Source of the DNA: Lagenorhynchus albirostris
Lineage: Eukaryota > Chordata > Mammalia > Artiodactyla > Delphinidae
Length of the DNA stretch: 64,000 bases
Assembly (NCBI RefSeq): GCF_949774975.1
Contig: NW_026783597.1
Span: 496,001-560,000 of the forward strand
Direction: 5' to 3'
The stretch's first letter is position 1, and every line of letters starts with the position of its first letter. Shown piece by piece: positions 23,693 to 37,906 of the stretch. Below the pieces are notes generated by a model, which was given only the letters and a program-made list of their open reading frames with translations, did not search any database and had not been told where the DNA came from. The position numbers and the translations under genes were made by a program.

Positions 23693-25272
23693 CTACAATG
23701 AAGTCTCACTTCCCCCCGGTCAAAAGGGCCATCTGAAAAAAGTGTAAAATCCAGAAAGGCAGGACAGGCCATGGAGAACTGGGAGCCTTGTTATGCTGAT
23801 GGGCGGGATGTAAATTGCCAACAGCCACTCGGGAGAAGTGTATGGTGTTTCCTGAAACATCTAAAAAACAAAGCAACAGAGCCTAGGGCACTTCCACTTA
23901 TGGTCCTATAGCTTAGGGAAATTAAAATCAAAAAGACACAGCCACCCCAAAGGTTGGGACGGCTCTGTTTACAAGAACCTGGTTTACGGTACAAGTTCAA
24001 TATCGCAGAAAGTGAAAAATGGATAAAGAAGTTGTGGTACTTACGTACAATGCAGTATCACTCAGCAAGGAAATCTATGTCATCAGGCCCGTAGCAGCAT
24101 AATGAGTGGATTCAGGTATGATGATTCTAACTGAAATAAGTCACACAGAAAAAGAAACATCATAAGATATCACTAATACACGGAATGTAAACTTGGCTAC
24201 ACAGGAACTGAATTACAAAACAGAACAGGGTCTCAAATTTGGAAAACCAACTTATGCTTGCTTAAGGGGAAAGGTGAGTTGGGGTGCTGCATAAAACCAG
24301 AGATTGAAATGAGCACAGATAAAGTTCCTTAAGCCAAATATGGAATAGACAAGAGCTACTCCTTGCTCAACGAAATGGACTCAACACCCCATATTAAATG
24401 CCTAAGAGTGTACCTGACTAGGAAGTATCTTAAAACCTATGGATTGCTATGTCTCCGAAAGAGAATCAAGCGTGTGTACAGGGGCATAAACGCAGCAGTG
24501 ATAGGACTGGAGAGGTTCGGTGAGCAAATGAAGACCCTTTGAAGTCATATTGCATGGTACCCATTCCACGGGTCTCAACTCTCCAGGTTTAAGGTATTCT
24601 TCCTTCAGCTAAAACATGCATGTGGAACCCAGAGTATGATCAACCGTGTGATCGGGAGACGTGTTCCAATACGTCTCAGTTTTTGTCCCCTGGTACTCGG
24701 GTGCAACATTCCAGACGCTTTACTAACACTCTCCCGACTTGGAGAGTCAGTGCCTTTAACCTCCTGTTTGGCCCAGTTTGCAATTTCTGCAGAAGATGAA
24801 CAGGAATAGGCAGAACCAATGACAGACTAGATGGAGGTGTCTGGACGGGCAAATTTAACTCTCATTTCCCACCAGGAAGAGGAATTAACCAAAGGCTCAG
24901 CGTGCCGTGCCGGAACCAGATTAGGGCCTGAAGCCATCCTGCGGTGCTGCGGCCAGCTCACGAGAAAGCGAGTTGAAGAAAGGAGCTCAGGGGCACTGTA
25001 ATTCACAAACCTGCAGAGTTATAAATGACAGCTATCGTCCAAAAATATACTGAAGTAAGGCTGCCAAGAGGACTTGAAAGCGGGGCAGAATTGCAGGAAA
25101 CCGATTTCAGGAGGTAGACTGGAATTGCATTTAAAGCATAGGAAAAGAGGCAGAACGTCCACAATGATGCACTTGGCCAAAATGTGCGTATGCGTTTTTT
25201 CCTGAATATATTCAGGAAAAAACGCATACGCCCTTTTTGGCCAACCAAGCAAGCTTGCAAAGGAAATCTGCA
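23693..25272 (+). repeat. Satellite unit 16 (1,580 bp, type A)
   Basis: Type A with five-A tract, 'cagtttttgtcc' and 'gactagatgg'. Palindrome 25173-25244 has two left-arm changes ('aaaatgtgcgtatg'), one of them the G-to-T shared with units 19, 25 and 28. Confidence 0.95.
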
Positions 25273-26851
25273 CTACAATGAAGTCTCACTTCCCCCCGGT
25301 CAAAAGGGCCATCTGAAAAAAGTGTAAAATCCAGAAAGGCAGGACAGGCCATGGAGAACTGGGAGCCTTGTTATGCTGATGGGCGGGATGTAAATTGCCA
25401 ACAGCCACTCGGGAGAAGTGTATGGTGTTTCCTGAAACATCTAAAAATCAAAGCAACAGAGCCTAGAGCACTTCCACTTATGGTCCTATAGCTTAGGGAA
25501 ATTAAAATCAAAAGACACAGCCACCCCAAAGGTTGGGACGGCTCTGTTTACAAGAACCTGGTTTACGGTACAAGTTCAATATCGCAGAAAGTGAAAAATG
25601 GATAAAGAAGTTGTGGTACTTACGTACAATGCAGTATCACTCAGCAATGAAATCTATGTCATCAGGCCCGTAGCAGCATAATGAGTGGATTGAGGTACGA
25701 TGATTCTAACTGAAATAAGTCACACAGAAAAAGAAACATCATAAGATATCACTAATACACGGAATGTAACCTTGGCTACACAGGAACTGAATTACAAAAC
25801 AGAACAGGGTCTCAAATTTAGAAAACCAACTTATGCTTGCTTAAGGGGAAAGGTGAGTTGGGGTGCTGCATAAAACCAGAGATTGAAATGAGCACAGATA
25901 AAGTTCCTTAAGCCAAATATGGAATAGACAAGAGCTACTCCTTGCTCAACGAAATGGACTCAACACCCCATATTAAATGCCTAAGAGTGTACCTGACTAG
26001 GAAGTATCTTAAAACCTATGGATTGCTATGTGTCTGAAAGAGAATCAAGTGTGTGTACAGGGGCATAAACGCAGCAGTGATAGGATTGGAGAGGTTCGGT
26101 GAGCAAATGAAGACCCTTTGAAGTCATATTGCATGGTACCCATTCCACGGGTCTCAACTCTCCAGGTTTAAGGTATTCTTCCTTCAGCTAAAACATGCAT
26201 GTGGAACCCAGAGTATGATCAACCGTGTGATCGGGAGACGTGTTCCAATATGTCTCAGTTTTCGTCCCCTGGTACTCGGGTGCAACATTCCAGACGCTTT
26301 ACTAACACTCTCCCGACTTGGAGAGTCAGTGCCTTTAACCTCCTGTTTGGCCCAGTTTGCAATTTCTGCGGAAGATGAACAGGAATAGGGAGAACCAATG
26401 ACAGACTAGCTGGAGGTGTCTGGACGGGCAAATTTAACTCTCATTTCCCACCAGGAAGAGGAATTAACCAAAGGCTCAGCGTGCCGTGCCGGAACCAGAT
26501 TAGGGCCTGAAGCCATCCTGCGGGGTTGCGGCCAGCTCACGAGAAAGCGAGTTGAAGAAAGGAGCTCAGGGGCACTGTAATTCACAAACCTGCAGAGTTA
26601 TAAATGACAGCTATCGTCCAAAAATATACTGAAGTAAGGCTGCCAAGAGGACTTGAAAGCGGGGCAGAATTGCAGGAAACCGATTTCAGGAGGTAGACTG
26701 GAATTGCATTTAAAGCATAGGAAAAGAGGCAGAACGTCCACAATGATGCACTTGGCCAAAAAGGGCGTATGCGTTTTTTCCTGAATATATTCAGGAAAAA
26801 ACGCATACGCCCTTTTTGGCCAACCAAGCAAGCTTGCAAAGGAAATCTGCA
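25273..26851 (+). repeat. Satellite unit 17 (1,579 bp, type B left, other right)
   Basis: Left part type B ('gtaaccttgg', 'gctatgtgtctgaaag'). Right part has 'caatatgtctcag', 'ctcgggtgcaac', 'caggaatagggag' and 'ctgcggggttgc', so a switch lies between about 26040 and 26250. Private change 'attgaggtacg'. Palindrome 26752-26823 is perfect. Confidence 0.95.
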
Positions 26852-28430
26852 CTACAATGAAGTCTCACTTCCCCCCGGTCAAAAGGGCCATCTGAAAAAA
26901 GTGTAAAATCCAGAAAGGCAGGACAGGCCATGGAGAACTGGGAGCCTTGTTATGCTGATGGGCGGGATGTAAATTGCCAACAGCCACTCGGGAGAAGTGT
27001 ATGGTGTTTCCTGAAACATCTAAAAAACAAAGCAACAGAGCCTAGGGCATTTCCACTTATGGTCCTATAGCTTAGGGAAATTAAAATCAAAAGACACAGC
27101 CACCCCAAAGGTTGGGACGGCTCTGTTTACAAGAACCTGGTTTACGGTACAAGTTCAATATCGCAGAAAGTGAAAAATGGATAAAGAAGTTGTGGTACTT
27201 ACGTACAATGCAGTATCACTCAGCAATGAAATCTATGTCATCAGGCCCGTAGCAGCATAATGAGTGGATTCAGGTACGATGATTCTAACTGAAATAAGTC
27301 ACACAGGAAAAGAAACATCATAAGATATCACTAATACACGGAATGTAAACTTGGCTACACAGGAACTGAATTACAAAACAGAACAGGGTCTCAAATTTGG
27401 AAAACCAACTTATGCTTGCTTAAGGGGAAAGGTGAGTTGGGGTGCTGCATAAAACCAGAGATTGAAATGAGCACAGATAAAGTTCCTTAAGCCAAATATG
27501 GAATAGACAAGAGCTACTCCTTGCTCAACGAAATGGACTCAACACCCCATATTAAATGCCTAAGAGTGTACCTGACTAGGAAGTATCTTAAAACCTATGG
27601 ATTGCTATGGCTCTGAAAGAGAATCAAGTGTGTGTACAGGGGCATAAACGCAGCAGTGATAGGATTGGAGAGGTTCGGTGGGCAAATGAAGACCCTTTGA
27701 AGTCATATTGCATGGTACCCATTCCACGGGTCTCAACTCTCCAGGTTTAAGGTATTCTTCCTTCAGCTAAAACATGCATGTGGAACCCAGAGTATGATCA
27801 ACCGTGTGATCGGGAGACGTGTTCCAATATGTCTCAGTTTTCCTCCCCTGGTACTCGGGTGCAACATTCCAGACGCTTTACTAACACTCTCCCGACTTGG
27901 AGAGTCAGTGCCTTTAACCTCCTGTTTGGCCCAGTTTGCAATTTCTGCGGAAGATGAACAGGAATAGGGAGAACCAATGACAGACTAGCTGGAGGTGTCT
28001 GGACGGGCAAATTTAACTCTCATTTCCCACCAGGAAGAGGAATTAACCAAAGGCTCAGCGTGCCGTGCCGGAACCAGATTAGGGCCTGAAGCCATCCTGC
28101 GGGGTTGCGGCCAGCTCACGAGAAAGCGAGTTGAAGAAAGGAGCTCAGGGGCACTGTAATTCACAAACCTGCAGAGTTATAAATGACAGCTATCGTCCAA
28201 AAATATACTGAAGTAAGGCTGCCAAGAGGACTTGAAAGCGGGGCAGAATTGCAGGAAACCGATTTCAGGAGGTAGACTGGAATTGCATTTAAAGCATAGG
28301 AAAAGAGGCAGAACGTCCACAATGATGCACTTGGCCAAAAAGGGCGTATGCGTTTTTTCCTGAATATATTCAGGAAAAAACGCATACGCCCTTTTTGGCC
28401 AACCAAGCAAGCTTGCAAAGGAAATCTGCA
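26852..28430 (+). repeat. Satellite unit 18 (1,579 bp, out-of-pattern third member)
   Basis: Where type C would be expected, this unit has 'gctatggctctg', 'ggtgggcaaatg' and 'cagttttcctcc', closer to units 5 and 7. Palindrome 28331-28402 is perfect. Confidence 0.95.
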
Positions 28431-30010
28431 CTACAATGAAGTCTCACTTCCCCCCGGTCAAAAGGGCCATCTGAAAAAAGTGTAAAATCCAGAAAGGCAG
28501 GACAGGCCATGGAGAACTGGGAGCCTTGTTATGCTGATGGGCGGGATGTAAACTGCCAACAGCCACTCGGGAGAAGTGTATGGTGTTTCCTGAAACATCT
28601 AAAAATCAAAGCAACAGAGCCTAGGGCACTTCCACTTATGGTCCTATAGCTTAGGGAAATTAAAATCAAAAAGACACAGCCACCCCAAAGGTTGGGACGG
28701 CTCTGTTTACAAGAACCTGGTTTACGGTACAAGTTCAATATCGCAGAAAGTGAAAAATGGATAAAGAAGTTGTGGTACTTACGTACAATGCAGTATCACT
28801 CAGCAAGGAAATCTATGTCATCAGGCCCGTAGCAGCATAATGAGTGGATTCAGGTATGATGATTCTAACTGAAATAAGTCACACAGAAAAAGAAACATCA
28901 TAAGATATCACTAATACACGGAATGTAAACTTGGCTACACAGGAACTGAATTACAAAACAGAACAGGGTCTCAAATTTGGAAAACCAACTTATGCTTGCT
29001 TAAGGGGAAAGGTGAGTTGGGGTGCTGCATAAAACCAGAGATTGAAATGAGCACAGATAAAGTTCCTTAAGCCAAATATGGAATAGACAAGAGCTACTCC
29101 TTGCTCAACGAAATGGACTCAACACCCCATATTAAATGCCTAAGAGTGTACCTGACTAGGAAGTATCTTAAAACCTATGGATTGCTATGTCTCCGAAAGA
29201 GAATCAAGCGTGTGTACAGGGGCATAAACGCAGCAGTGATAGGACTGGAGAGGTTCGGTGAGCAAATGAAGACCCTTTGAAGTCATATTGCATGGTACCC
29301 ATTCCACGGGTCTCAACTCTCCAGGTTTAAGGTATTCTTCCTTCAGCTAAAACATGCATGTGGAACCCAGAGTATGATCAACCGTGTGATCGGGAGACGT
29401 GTTCCAATACGTCTCAGTTTTTGTCCCCTGGTACTCGGGTGCAACATTCCAGACGCTTTACTAACACTCTCCCGACTTGGAGAGTCAGTGCCTTTAACCT
29501 CCTGTTTGGCCCAGTTTGCAATTTCTGCAGAAGATGAACAGGAATAGGCAGAACCAATGACAGACTACATGGAGGTGTCTGGACGGGCAAATTTAACTCT
29601 CATTTCCCACCAGGAAGAGGAATTAACCAAAGGCTCAGCGTGCCGTGCCGGAACCAGATTAGGGCCTGAAGCCATCCTGCGGTGCTGCGGCCAGCTCACG
29701 AGAAAGCGAGTTGAAGAAAGGAGCTCAGGGGCACTGTAATTCACAAACCTGCAGAGTTATAAATGACAGCTATCGTCCAAAAATATACTGAAGTAAGGCT
29801 GCCAAGAGGACTTGAAAGCGGGGCAGAATTGCAGGAAACCGATTTCAGGAGGTAGACTGGAATTGCATTTAAAGCATAGGAAAAGAGGCAGAACGTCCAC
29901 AATGATGCACTTGGCCAAAAAGTGCGTATGCGTTTTTTCCTGAATATATTCAGGAAAAAACGCATACGCCCTTTTTGGCCAACCAAGCAAGCTTGCAAAG
30001 GAAATCTGCA
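28431..30010 (+). repeat. Satellite unit 19 (1,580 bp, type A)
   Basis: Shares 'gactacatgg' with unit 13, 9,476 bp (six units) upstream. Palindrome 29911-29982 has the type A left-arm G-to-T change ('aaaaagtgcg'). Confidence 0.95.
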
Positions 30011-31589
30011 CTACAATGAAGTCTCACTTCCCCCCGGTCAAAAGGGCCATCTGAAAAAAGTGTAAAATCCAGAAAGGCAGGACAGGCCATGGAGAACTGG
30101 GAGCCTTGTTATGCTGATGGGCGGGATGTAAATTGCCAACAGCCACTCGGGAGAAGTGTATGGTGTTTCCTGAAACATCTAAAAAACAAAGCAACAGAGC
30201 CTAGGGCACTTCCACTTATGGTCCTATAGCTTAGGGAAATTAAAATCAAAAGACACAGCCACCCCAAAGGTTGGGACGGCTCTGTTTACAAGAACCTGGT
30301 TTACGGTACAAGTTCAATATCGCAGAAAGTGAAAAATGGATAAAGAAGTTGTGGTACTTACGTACAATGCAGTATCACTCAGCAATGAAATCTATGTCAT
30401 CAGGCCCGTAGCAGCATAATGAGTGGATTCAGGTACGATGATTCTAACTGAAATAAGTCACACAGAAAAAGAAACATCATAAGATATCACTAATACACGG
30501 AATGTAACCTTGGCTACACAGGAACTGAATTACAAAACAGAACAGGGTCTCAAATTTAGAAAACCAACTTATGCTTGCTTAAGGGGAAAGGTGAGTTGGG
30601 GTGCTGCATAAAACCAGAGATTGAAATGAGCACAGATAAAGTTCCTTAAGCCAAATATGGAATAGACAAGAGCTACTCCTTGCTCAACGAAATGGACTCA
30701 ACACCCCATATTAAATGCCTAAGAGTGTACCTGACTAGGAAGTATCTTAAAACCTATGGATTGCTATGTGTCTGAAAGAGAATCAAGTGTGTGTACAGGG
30801 GCATAAACGCAGCAGTGATAGGATTGGAGAGGTTCGGTGAGCAAATGAAGACCCTTTGAAGTCATATTGCATGGTACCCATTCCACGGGTCTCAACTCTC
30901 CAGGTTTAAGGTATTCTTCCTTCAGCTAAAACATGCATGTGGAACCCAGAGTATGATCAACCGTGTGATCGGGAGACGTGTTCCAATACGTCTCAGTTTT
31001 CGTCCCCTGGTACTCGGGCGCAACATTCCAGACGCTTTACTAACACTCTCCCGACTTGGAGAGTCAGTGCCTTTAACCTCCTGTTTGGCCCAGTTTGCAA
31101 TTTCTGCGGAAGATGAACAGGGATAGGGAGAACCAATGAGAGACTAGCTGGAGGTGTCTGGACGGGCAAATTTAACTCTCATTTCCCACCAGGAAGAGGA
31201 ATTAACCAAAGGCTCAGCGTGCCGTGCCGGAACCAGATTAGGGCCTGAAGCCATCCTGCGGTGTTGCGGCCAGCTCACGAGAAAGCGAGTTGAAGAAAGG
31301 AGCTCAGGGGCACTGTAATTCACAAACCTGCAGAGTTATAAATGACAGCTATCGTCCAAAAATATACTGAAGTAAGGCTGCCAAGAGGACTTGAAAGCGG
31401 GGCAGAATTGCAGGAAACCGATTTCAGGAGGTAGACTGGAATTGCATTTAAAGCATAGGAAAAGAGGCAGAACGTCCACAATGATGCACTTGGCCAAAAA
31501 GGGCGTATGCGTTTTTTCCTGAATATATTCAGGAAAAAACGCATACGCCCTTTTTGGCCAACCAAGCAAGCTTGCAAAGGAAATCTGCA
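30011..31589 (+). repeat. Satellite unit 20 (1,579 bp, type B)
   Basis: Type B throughout, near-copy of unit 14 ('ctcgggcgcaac', 'acagggataggg'). Palindrome 31490-31561 is perfect. Confidence 0.95.
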
Positions 31590-33168
31590 CTACAATGAAG
31601 TCTCACTTCCCCCCGGTCAAAAGGGCCATCTGAAAAAAGTGTAAAATCCAGAAAGGCAGGACAGGCCATGGAGAACTGGGAGCCTTGTTATGCTGATGGG
31701 CGGGATGTAAATTGCCAACAGCCACTCGGGAGAAGTGTATGGTGTTTCCTGAAACATCTAAAAAACAAAGCAACAGAGCCTAGGGCACTTCCACTTATGG
31801 TCCTATAGCTTAGGGAAATTAAAATCAAAAGACACAGCCACCCCAAAGGTTGGGACGGCTCTGTTTACAAGAACCTGGTTTACGGTACAAGTTCAATATC
31901 GCAGAAAGTGAAAAATGGATAAAGAAGTTGTGGTACTTACGTACAATGCAGTATCACTCAGCAAGGAAATCTATGTCATCAGGCCCGTAGCAGCATAATG
32001 AGTGGATTCAGGTATGATGATTCTAACTGAAATAAGTCACACAGAAAAAGAAACATCATAAGATATCACTAATACACGGAATGTAAACTTGGCTACACAG
32101 GAACTGAATTACAAAACAGAACAGGGTCTCAAATTTGGAAAACCAACTTATGCTTGCTTAAGGGGAAAGGTGAGTTGGGGTGCTGCATAAAACCAGAGAT
32201 TGAAATGAGCACAGATAAAGTTCCTTAAGCCAAATATGGAATAGACAAGAGCTACTCCTTGCTCAACGAAATGGACTCAACACCCCATATTAAATGCCTA
32301 AGAGTGTACCTGACTAGGAAGTATCTTAAAACCTATGGATTGCTATGTCTCCTAAAGAGAATCAAGCGTGTGTACAGGGGCATAAACGCAGCAGTGATAG
32401 GACTGGAGAGGTTCGGTGAGCAAATGAAGACCCTTTGAAGTCATATTGCATGGAACCCATTCCACGGGTCTCAACTCTCCAGGTTTAAGGTATTCTTCCT
32501 TAAGCTAACACATGCATGTGGAAGCCAGAGTATGATCAACCGTGTGATCGGGAGACGTGTTCCAATATGTGTCAGTTTTCGTCCCCTGGAACTCGGGTGC
32601 AACATTCCAGACGCTTTACTAACACTCTCCCGACTTGGAGAGTCAGTGCCTTTAACCTCCTGTTTGGCCCAGTTTGCAATTTCTGCGGAAGATGAACAGG
32701 AATAGGGAGAACCAATGAGAGACTAGCTGGAGGTGTCTGGACGGGCAAATTTAACTCTCATTTCCCACCAGGAAGAGGAATTAACCAAAGGCTCAGCGTG
32801 CCGTGCCGGAACCAGATTAGGGCCTGAAGCCATCCTGCGGTGTTGCGGCCAGCTCACGAGAAAGCGAGTTGAAGAAAGGAGCTCAGGGGCACTGTAATTC
32901 ACAAACCTGCAGAGTTATAAATGACAGCTATCGTCCAAAAATATACTGAAGTAAGGCTGCCAAGAGGACTTGAAAGCGGGGCAGAATTGCAGGAAACCGA
33001 TTTCAGGAGGTAGACTGGAATTGCATTTAAAGCATAGGAAAAGAGGCAGAACGTCCACAATGATGCACTTGGCCAAAAAGGGCGTATGTGTTTTTTCCTG
33101 AATATATTCAGGAAAAAACGCATACGCCCTTTTTGGCCAACCAAGCAAGCTTGCAAAGGAAATCTGCA
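31590..33168 (+). repeat. Satellite unit 21 (1,579 bp, type C)
   Basis: Type C with 'cttaagctaacac' and 'cctggaactcgg'. Private 'ggaagccagag' near 32520. Palindrome 33069-33140 has one CpG-to-TpG change ('gtatgtgttttt'). Confidence 0.95.
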
Positions 33169-34748
33169 CTACAATGAAGTCTCACTTCCCCCCGGTCAAA
33201 AGGGCCATCTGAAAAAAGTGTAAAATCCAGAAAGGCAGGACAGGCCATGGAGAACTGGGAGCCTTGTTATGCTGATGGGCGGGATGTAAATTGCCAACAG
33301 CCACTCGGGAGAAGTGTATGGTGTTTCCTGAAACATCTAAAAAACAAAGCAACAGAGCCTAGGGCACTTCCACTTATGGTCCTATAGCTTAGGGAAATTA
33401 AAATCAAAAAGACACAGCCACCCCAAAGGTTGGGACGGCTCTGTTTACAAGAACCTGGTTTACGGTACAAGTTCAATATCGCAGAAAGTGAAAAATGGAT
33501 AAAGAAGTTGTGGTACTTACGTACAATGCAGTATCACTCAGCAAGGAAATCTATGTCATCAGGCCCGTAGCAGCATAATGAGTGGATTCAGGTATGATGA
33601 TTCTAACTGAAATAAGTCACACAGAAAAAGAAACATCATAAGATATCACTAATACACGGAATGTAAACTTGGCTACACAGGAACTGAATTACAAAACAGA
33701 ACAGGGTCTCAAATTTGGAAAACCAACTTATGCTTGCTTAAGGGGAAAGGTGAGTTGGGGTGCTGCATAAAACCAGAGATTGAAATGAGCACAGATAAAG
33801 TTCCTTAAGCCAAATATGGAATAGACAAGAGCTACTCCTTGCTCAACGAAATGGACTCAACACCCCATATTAAATGCCTAAGAGTGTACCTGACTAGGAA
33901 GTATCTTAAAACCTATGGATTGCTATGTCTCCGAAAGAGAATCAAGCGTGTGTACAGGGGCATAAACGCAGCAGTGATAGGACTGGAGAGGTTCGGTGAG
34001 CAAATGAAGACCCTTTGAAGTCATATTGCATGGTACCCATTCCACGGGTCTCAACTCTCCAGGTTTAAGGTATTCTTCCTTCAGCTAAAACATGCATGTG
34101 GAACCCAGAGTATGATCAACCGTGTGATCGGGAGACGTGTTCCAATACGTCTCAGTTTTTGTCCCCTGGTACTCGGGTGCAACATTCCAGACGCTTTACT
34201 AACACTCTCCCGACTTGGAGAGTCAGTGCCTTTAACCTCCTGTTTGGCCCAGTTTGCAATTTCTGCGGAAGATGAACAGGGATAGGGAGAACCAATGAGA
34301 GACTAGCTGGAGGTGTCTGGACGGGCAAATTTAACTCTCATTTCCCACCAGGAAGAGGAATTAACCAAAGGCTCAGCGTGCCGTGCCGGAACCAGATTAG
34401 GGCCTGAAGCCATCCTGCGGTGTTGCGGCCAGCTCACGAGAAAGCGAGTTGAAGAAAGGAGCTCAGGGGCACTGTAATTCACAAACCTGCAGAGTTATAA
34501 ATGACAGCTATCGTCCAAAAATATACTGAAGTAAGGCTGCCAAGAGGACTTGAAAGCGGGGCAGAATTGCAGGAAACCGATTTCAGGAGGTAGACTGGAA
34601 TTGCATTTAAAGCATAGGAAAAGAGGCAGAACGTCCACAATGATGCACTTGGCCAAAAAGGGCGTATGCGTTTTTTCCTGAATATATTCAGGAAAAAACG
34701 CATACGCCCTTTTTGGCCAACCAAGCAAGCTTGCAAAGGAAATCTGCA
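33169..34748 (+). repeat. Satellite unit 22 (1,580 bp, A/B recombinant)
   Basis: Type A from the left through 'cagtttttgtcc' (about 34160), then type B words 'ctgcggaag', 'acagggataggg' and 'gactagctgg' from about 34267. Palindrome 34649-34720 is perfect and lacks the G-to-T change of most type A units, fitting the switch. Confidence 0.95.
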
Positions 34749-36327
34749 CTACAATGAAGTCTCACTTCCCCCCGGTCAAAAGGGCCATCTGAAAAAAGTG
34801 TAAAATCCAGAAAGGCAGGACAGGCCATGGAGAACTGGGAGCCTTGTTATGCTGATGGGCGGGATGTAAATTGCCAACAGCCACTCGGGAGAAGTGTATG
34901 GTGTTTCCTGAAACATCTAAAAAACAAAGCAACAGAGCCTAGGGCACTTCCACTTATGGTCCTATAGCTTAGGGAAATTAAAATCAAAAGACACAGCCAC
35001 CCCAAAGGTTGGGACGGCTCTGTTTACAAGAACCTGGTTTACGGTACAAGTTCAATATCGCAGAAAGTGAAAAATGGATAAAGAAGTTGTGGTACTTACG
35101 TACAATGCAGTATCACTCAGCAAGGAAATCTATGTCATCAGGCCCGTAGCAGCATAATGAGTGGATTCAGGTATGATGATTCTAACTGAAATAAGTCACA
35201 CAGAAAAAGAAACATCATAAGATATCACTAATACACGGAATGTAAACTTGGCTACACAGGAACTGAATTACAAAACAGAACAGGGTCTCAAATTTGGAAA
35301 ACCAACTTATGCTTGCTTAAGGGGAAACGTGAGTTGGGGTGCTGCATAAAACCAGAGATTGAAATGAGCACAGATAAAGTTCCTTAAGCCAAATATGGAA
35401 TAGACAAGAGCTACTCCTTGCTCAACGAAATGGACTCAACACCCCATATTAAATGCCTAAGAGTGTACCTGACTAGGAAGTATCTTAAAACCTATGGATT
35501 GCTATGTCTCCTAAAGAGAATCAAGCGTGTGTACAGGGGCATAAACGCAGCAGTGATAGGACTGGAGAGGTTCGGTGAGCAAATGAAGACCCTTTGAAGT
35601 CATATTGCATGGAACCCATTCCACGGGTCTCAACTCTCCAGGTTTAAGGTATTCTTCCTTAAGCTAACACATGCATGTGGAACCCAGAGTATGATCAACC
35701 GTGTGATCGGGAGACGTGTTCCAATATGTGTCAGTTTTCGTCCCCTGGAACTCGGGTGCAACATTCCAGACGCTTTACTAACACTCTCCCGACTTGGAGA
35801 GTCAGTGCCTTTAACCTCCTGTTTGGCCCAGTTTGCAATTTCTGCGGAAGATGAACAGGGATAGGGAGAACCAATGAGAGACTAGCTGGAGGTGTCTGGA
35901 CGGGCAAATTTAACTCTCATTTCCCACCAGGAAGAGGAATTAACCAAAGGCTCAGCGTGCCGTGCCGGAACCAGATTAGGGCCTGAAGCCATCCTGCGGT
36001 GTTGCGGCCAGCTCACGAGAAAGCGAGTTGAAGAAAGGAGCTCAGGGGCACTGTAATTCACAAACCTGCAGAGTTATAAATCACAGCTATCGTCCAAAAA
36101 TATACTGAAGTAAGGCTGCCAAGAGGACTTGAAAGCGGGGCAGAATTGCAGGAAACCGATTTCAGGAGGTAGACTGGAATTGCATTTAAAGCATAGGAAA
36201 AGAGGCAGAACGTCCACAATGATGCACTTGGCCAAAAAGGGCGTATGCGTTTTTTCCTGAATATATTCAGGAAAAAACGCATACGCCCTTTTTGGCCAAC
36301 CAAGCAAGCTTGCAAAGGAAATCTGCA
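34749..36327 (+). repeat. Satellite unit 23 (1,579 bp, type C left, B right)
   Basis: Type C left part ('ggggaaacgtgag', 'cttaagctaacac', 'cctggaactcgg') with a type B right end ('acagggataggg', 'caatgagaga'). A private substitution at 36082 is one of only four in the near-invariant segment. Palindrome 36228-36299 is perfect. Confidence 0.95.
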
Positions 36328-37906
36328 CTACAATGAAGTCTCACTTCCCCCCGGTCAAAAGGGCCATCTGAAAAAAGTGTAAAATCCAGAAAGGCAGGAC
36401 AGGCCATGGAGAACTGGGAGCCTTGTTATGCTGATGGGCGGGATGTAAATTGCCAACAGCCACTCGGGAGAAGTGTATGGTGTTTCCTGAAACATCTAAA
36501 AAACAAAGCAACAGAGCCTAGGGCACTTCCACTTATGGTCCTATAGCTTAGGGAAATTAAAATCAAAAGACACAGCCACCCCAAAGGTTGGGACGGCTCT
36601 GTTTACAAGAACCTGGTTTACGGTACAAGTTCAATATCGCAGAAAGTGAAAAATGGATAAAGAAGTTGTGGTACTTACGTACAATGCAGTATCACTCAGC
36701 AAGGAAATCTATGTCATCAGGCCCGTAGCAGCATAATGAGTGGATTCAGGTATGATGATTCTAACTGAAATAAGTCACACAGAAAAAGAAACATCATAAG
36801 ATATCACTAATACACGGAATGTAAACTTGGCTACACAGGAACTGAATTACAAAACAGAACAGGGTCTCAAATTTGGAAAACCAACTTATGCTTGCTTAAG
36901 GGGAAACGTGAGTTGGGGTGCTGCATAAAACCAGAGATTGAAATGAGCACAGATAAAGTTCCTTAAGCCAAATATGGAATAGACAAGAGCTACTCCTTGC
37001 TCAACGAAATGGACTCAACACCCCATATTAAATGCCTAAGAGTGTACCTGACTAGGAAGTATCTTAAAACCTATGGATTGCTATGTCTCCTAAAGAGAAT
37101 CAAGCGTGTGTACAGGGGCATAAACGCAGCAGTGATAGGACTGGAGAGGTTCGGTGAGCAAATGAAGACCCTTTGAAGTCATATTGCATGGAACCCATTC
37201 CACGGGTCTCAACTCTCCAGGTTTAAGGTATTCTTCCTTAAGCTAACACATGCATGTGGAACCCAGAGTATGATCAACCGTGTGATCGGGAGACGTGTTC
37301 CAATATGTGTCAGTTTTCGTCCCCTGGAACTCGGGTGCAACATTCCAGACGCTTTACTAACACTCTCCCGACTTGGAGAGTCAGTGCCTTTAACCTCCTG
37401 TTTGGCCCAGTTTGCAATTTCTGCGGAAGATGAACAGGAATAGGGAGAACCAATGACAGACTAGCTGGAGGTGTCTGGACGGGCAAATTTAACTCTCATT
37501 TCCCACCAGGAAGAGGAATTAACCAAAGGCTCAGCGTGCCGTGCCGGAACCAGATTAGGGCCTGAAGCCATCCTGCGGTGTTGCGGCCAGCTCACGAGAA
37601 AGCGAGTTGAAGAAAGGAGCTCAGGGGCACTGTAATTCACAAACCTGCAGAGTTATAAATGACAGCTATCGTCCAAAAATATACTGAAGTAAGGCTGCCA
37701 AGAGGACTTGAAAGCGGGGCAGAATTGCAGGAAACCGATTTCAGGAGGTAGACTGGAATTGCATTTAAAGCATAGGAAAAGAGGCAGAACGTCCACAATG
37801 ATGCACTTGGCCAAAAAGGGCGTATGCGTTTTTTCCTGAATATATTCAGGAAAAAACGCATACGCCCTTTTTGGCCAACCAAGCAAGCTTGCAAAGGAAA
37901 TCTGCA
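36328..37906 (+). repeat. Satellite unit 24 (1,579 bp, type C)
   Basis: Almost the same as unit 23 over its left part, so two type C units stand side by side where the trimer predicts B then C. The right end differs ('caggaatagggag', 'caatgacaga'). Palindrome 37807-37878 is perfect. Confidence 0.95.
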
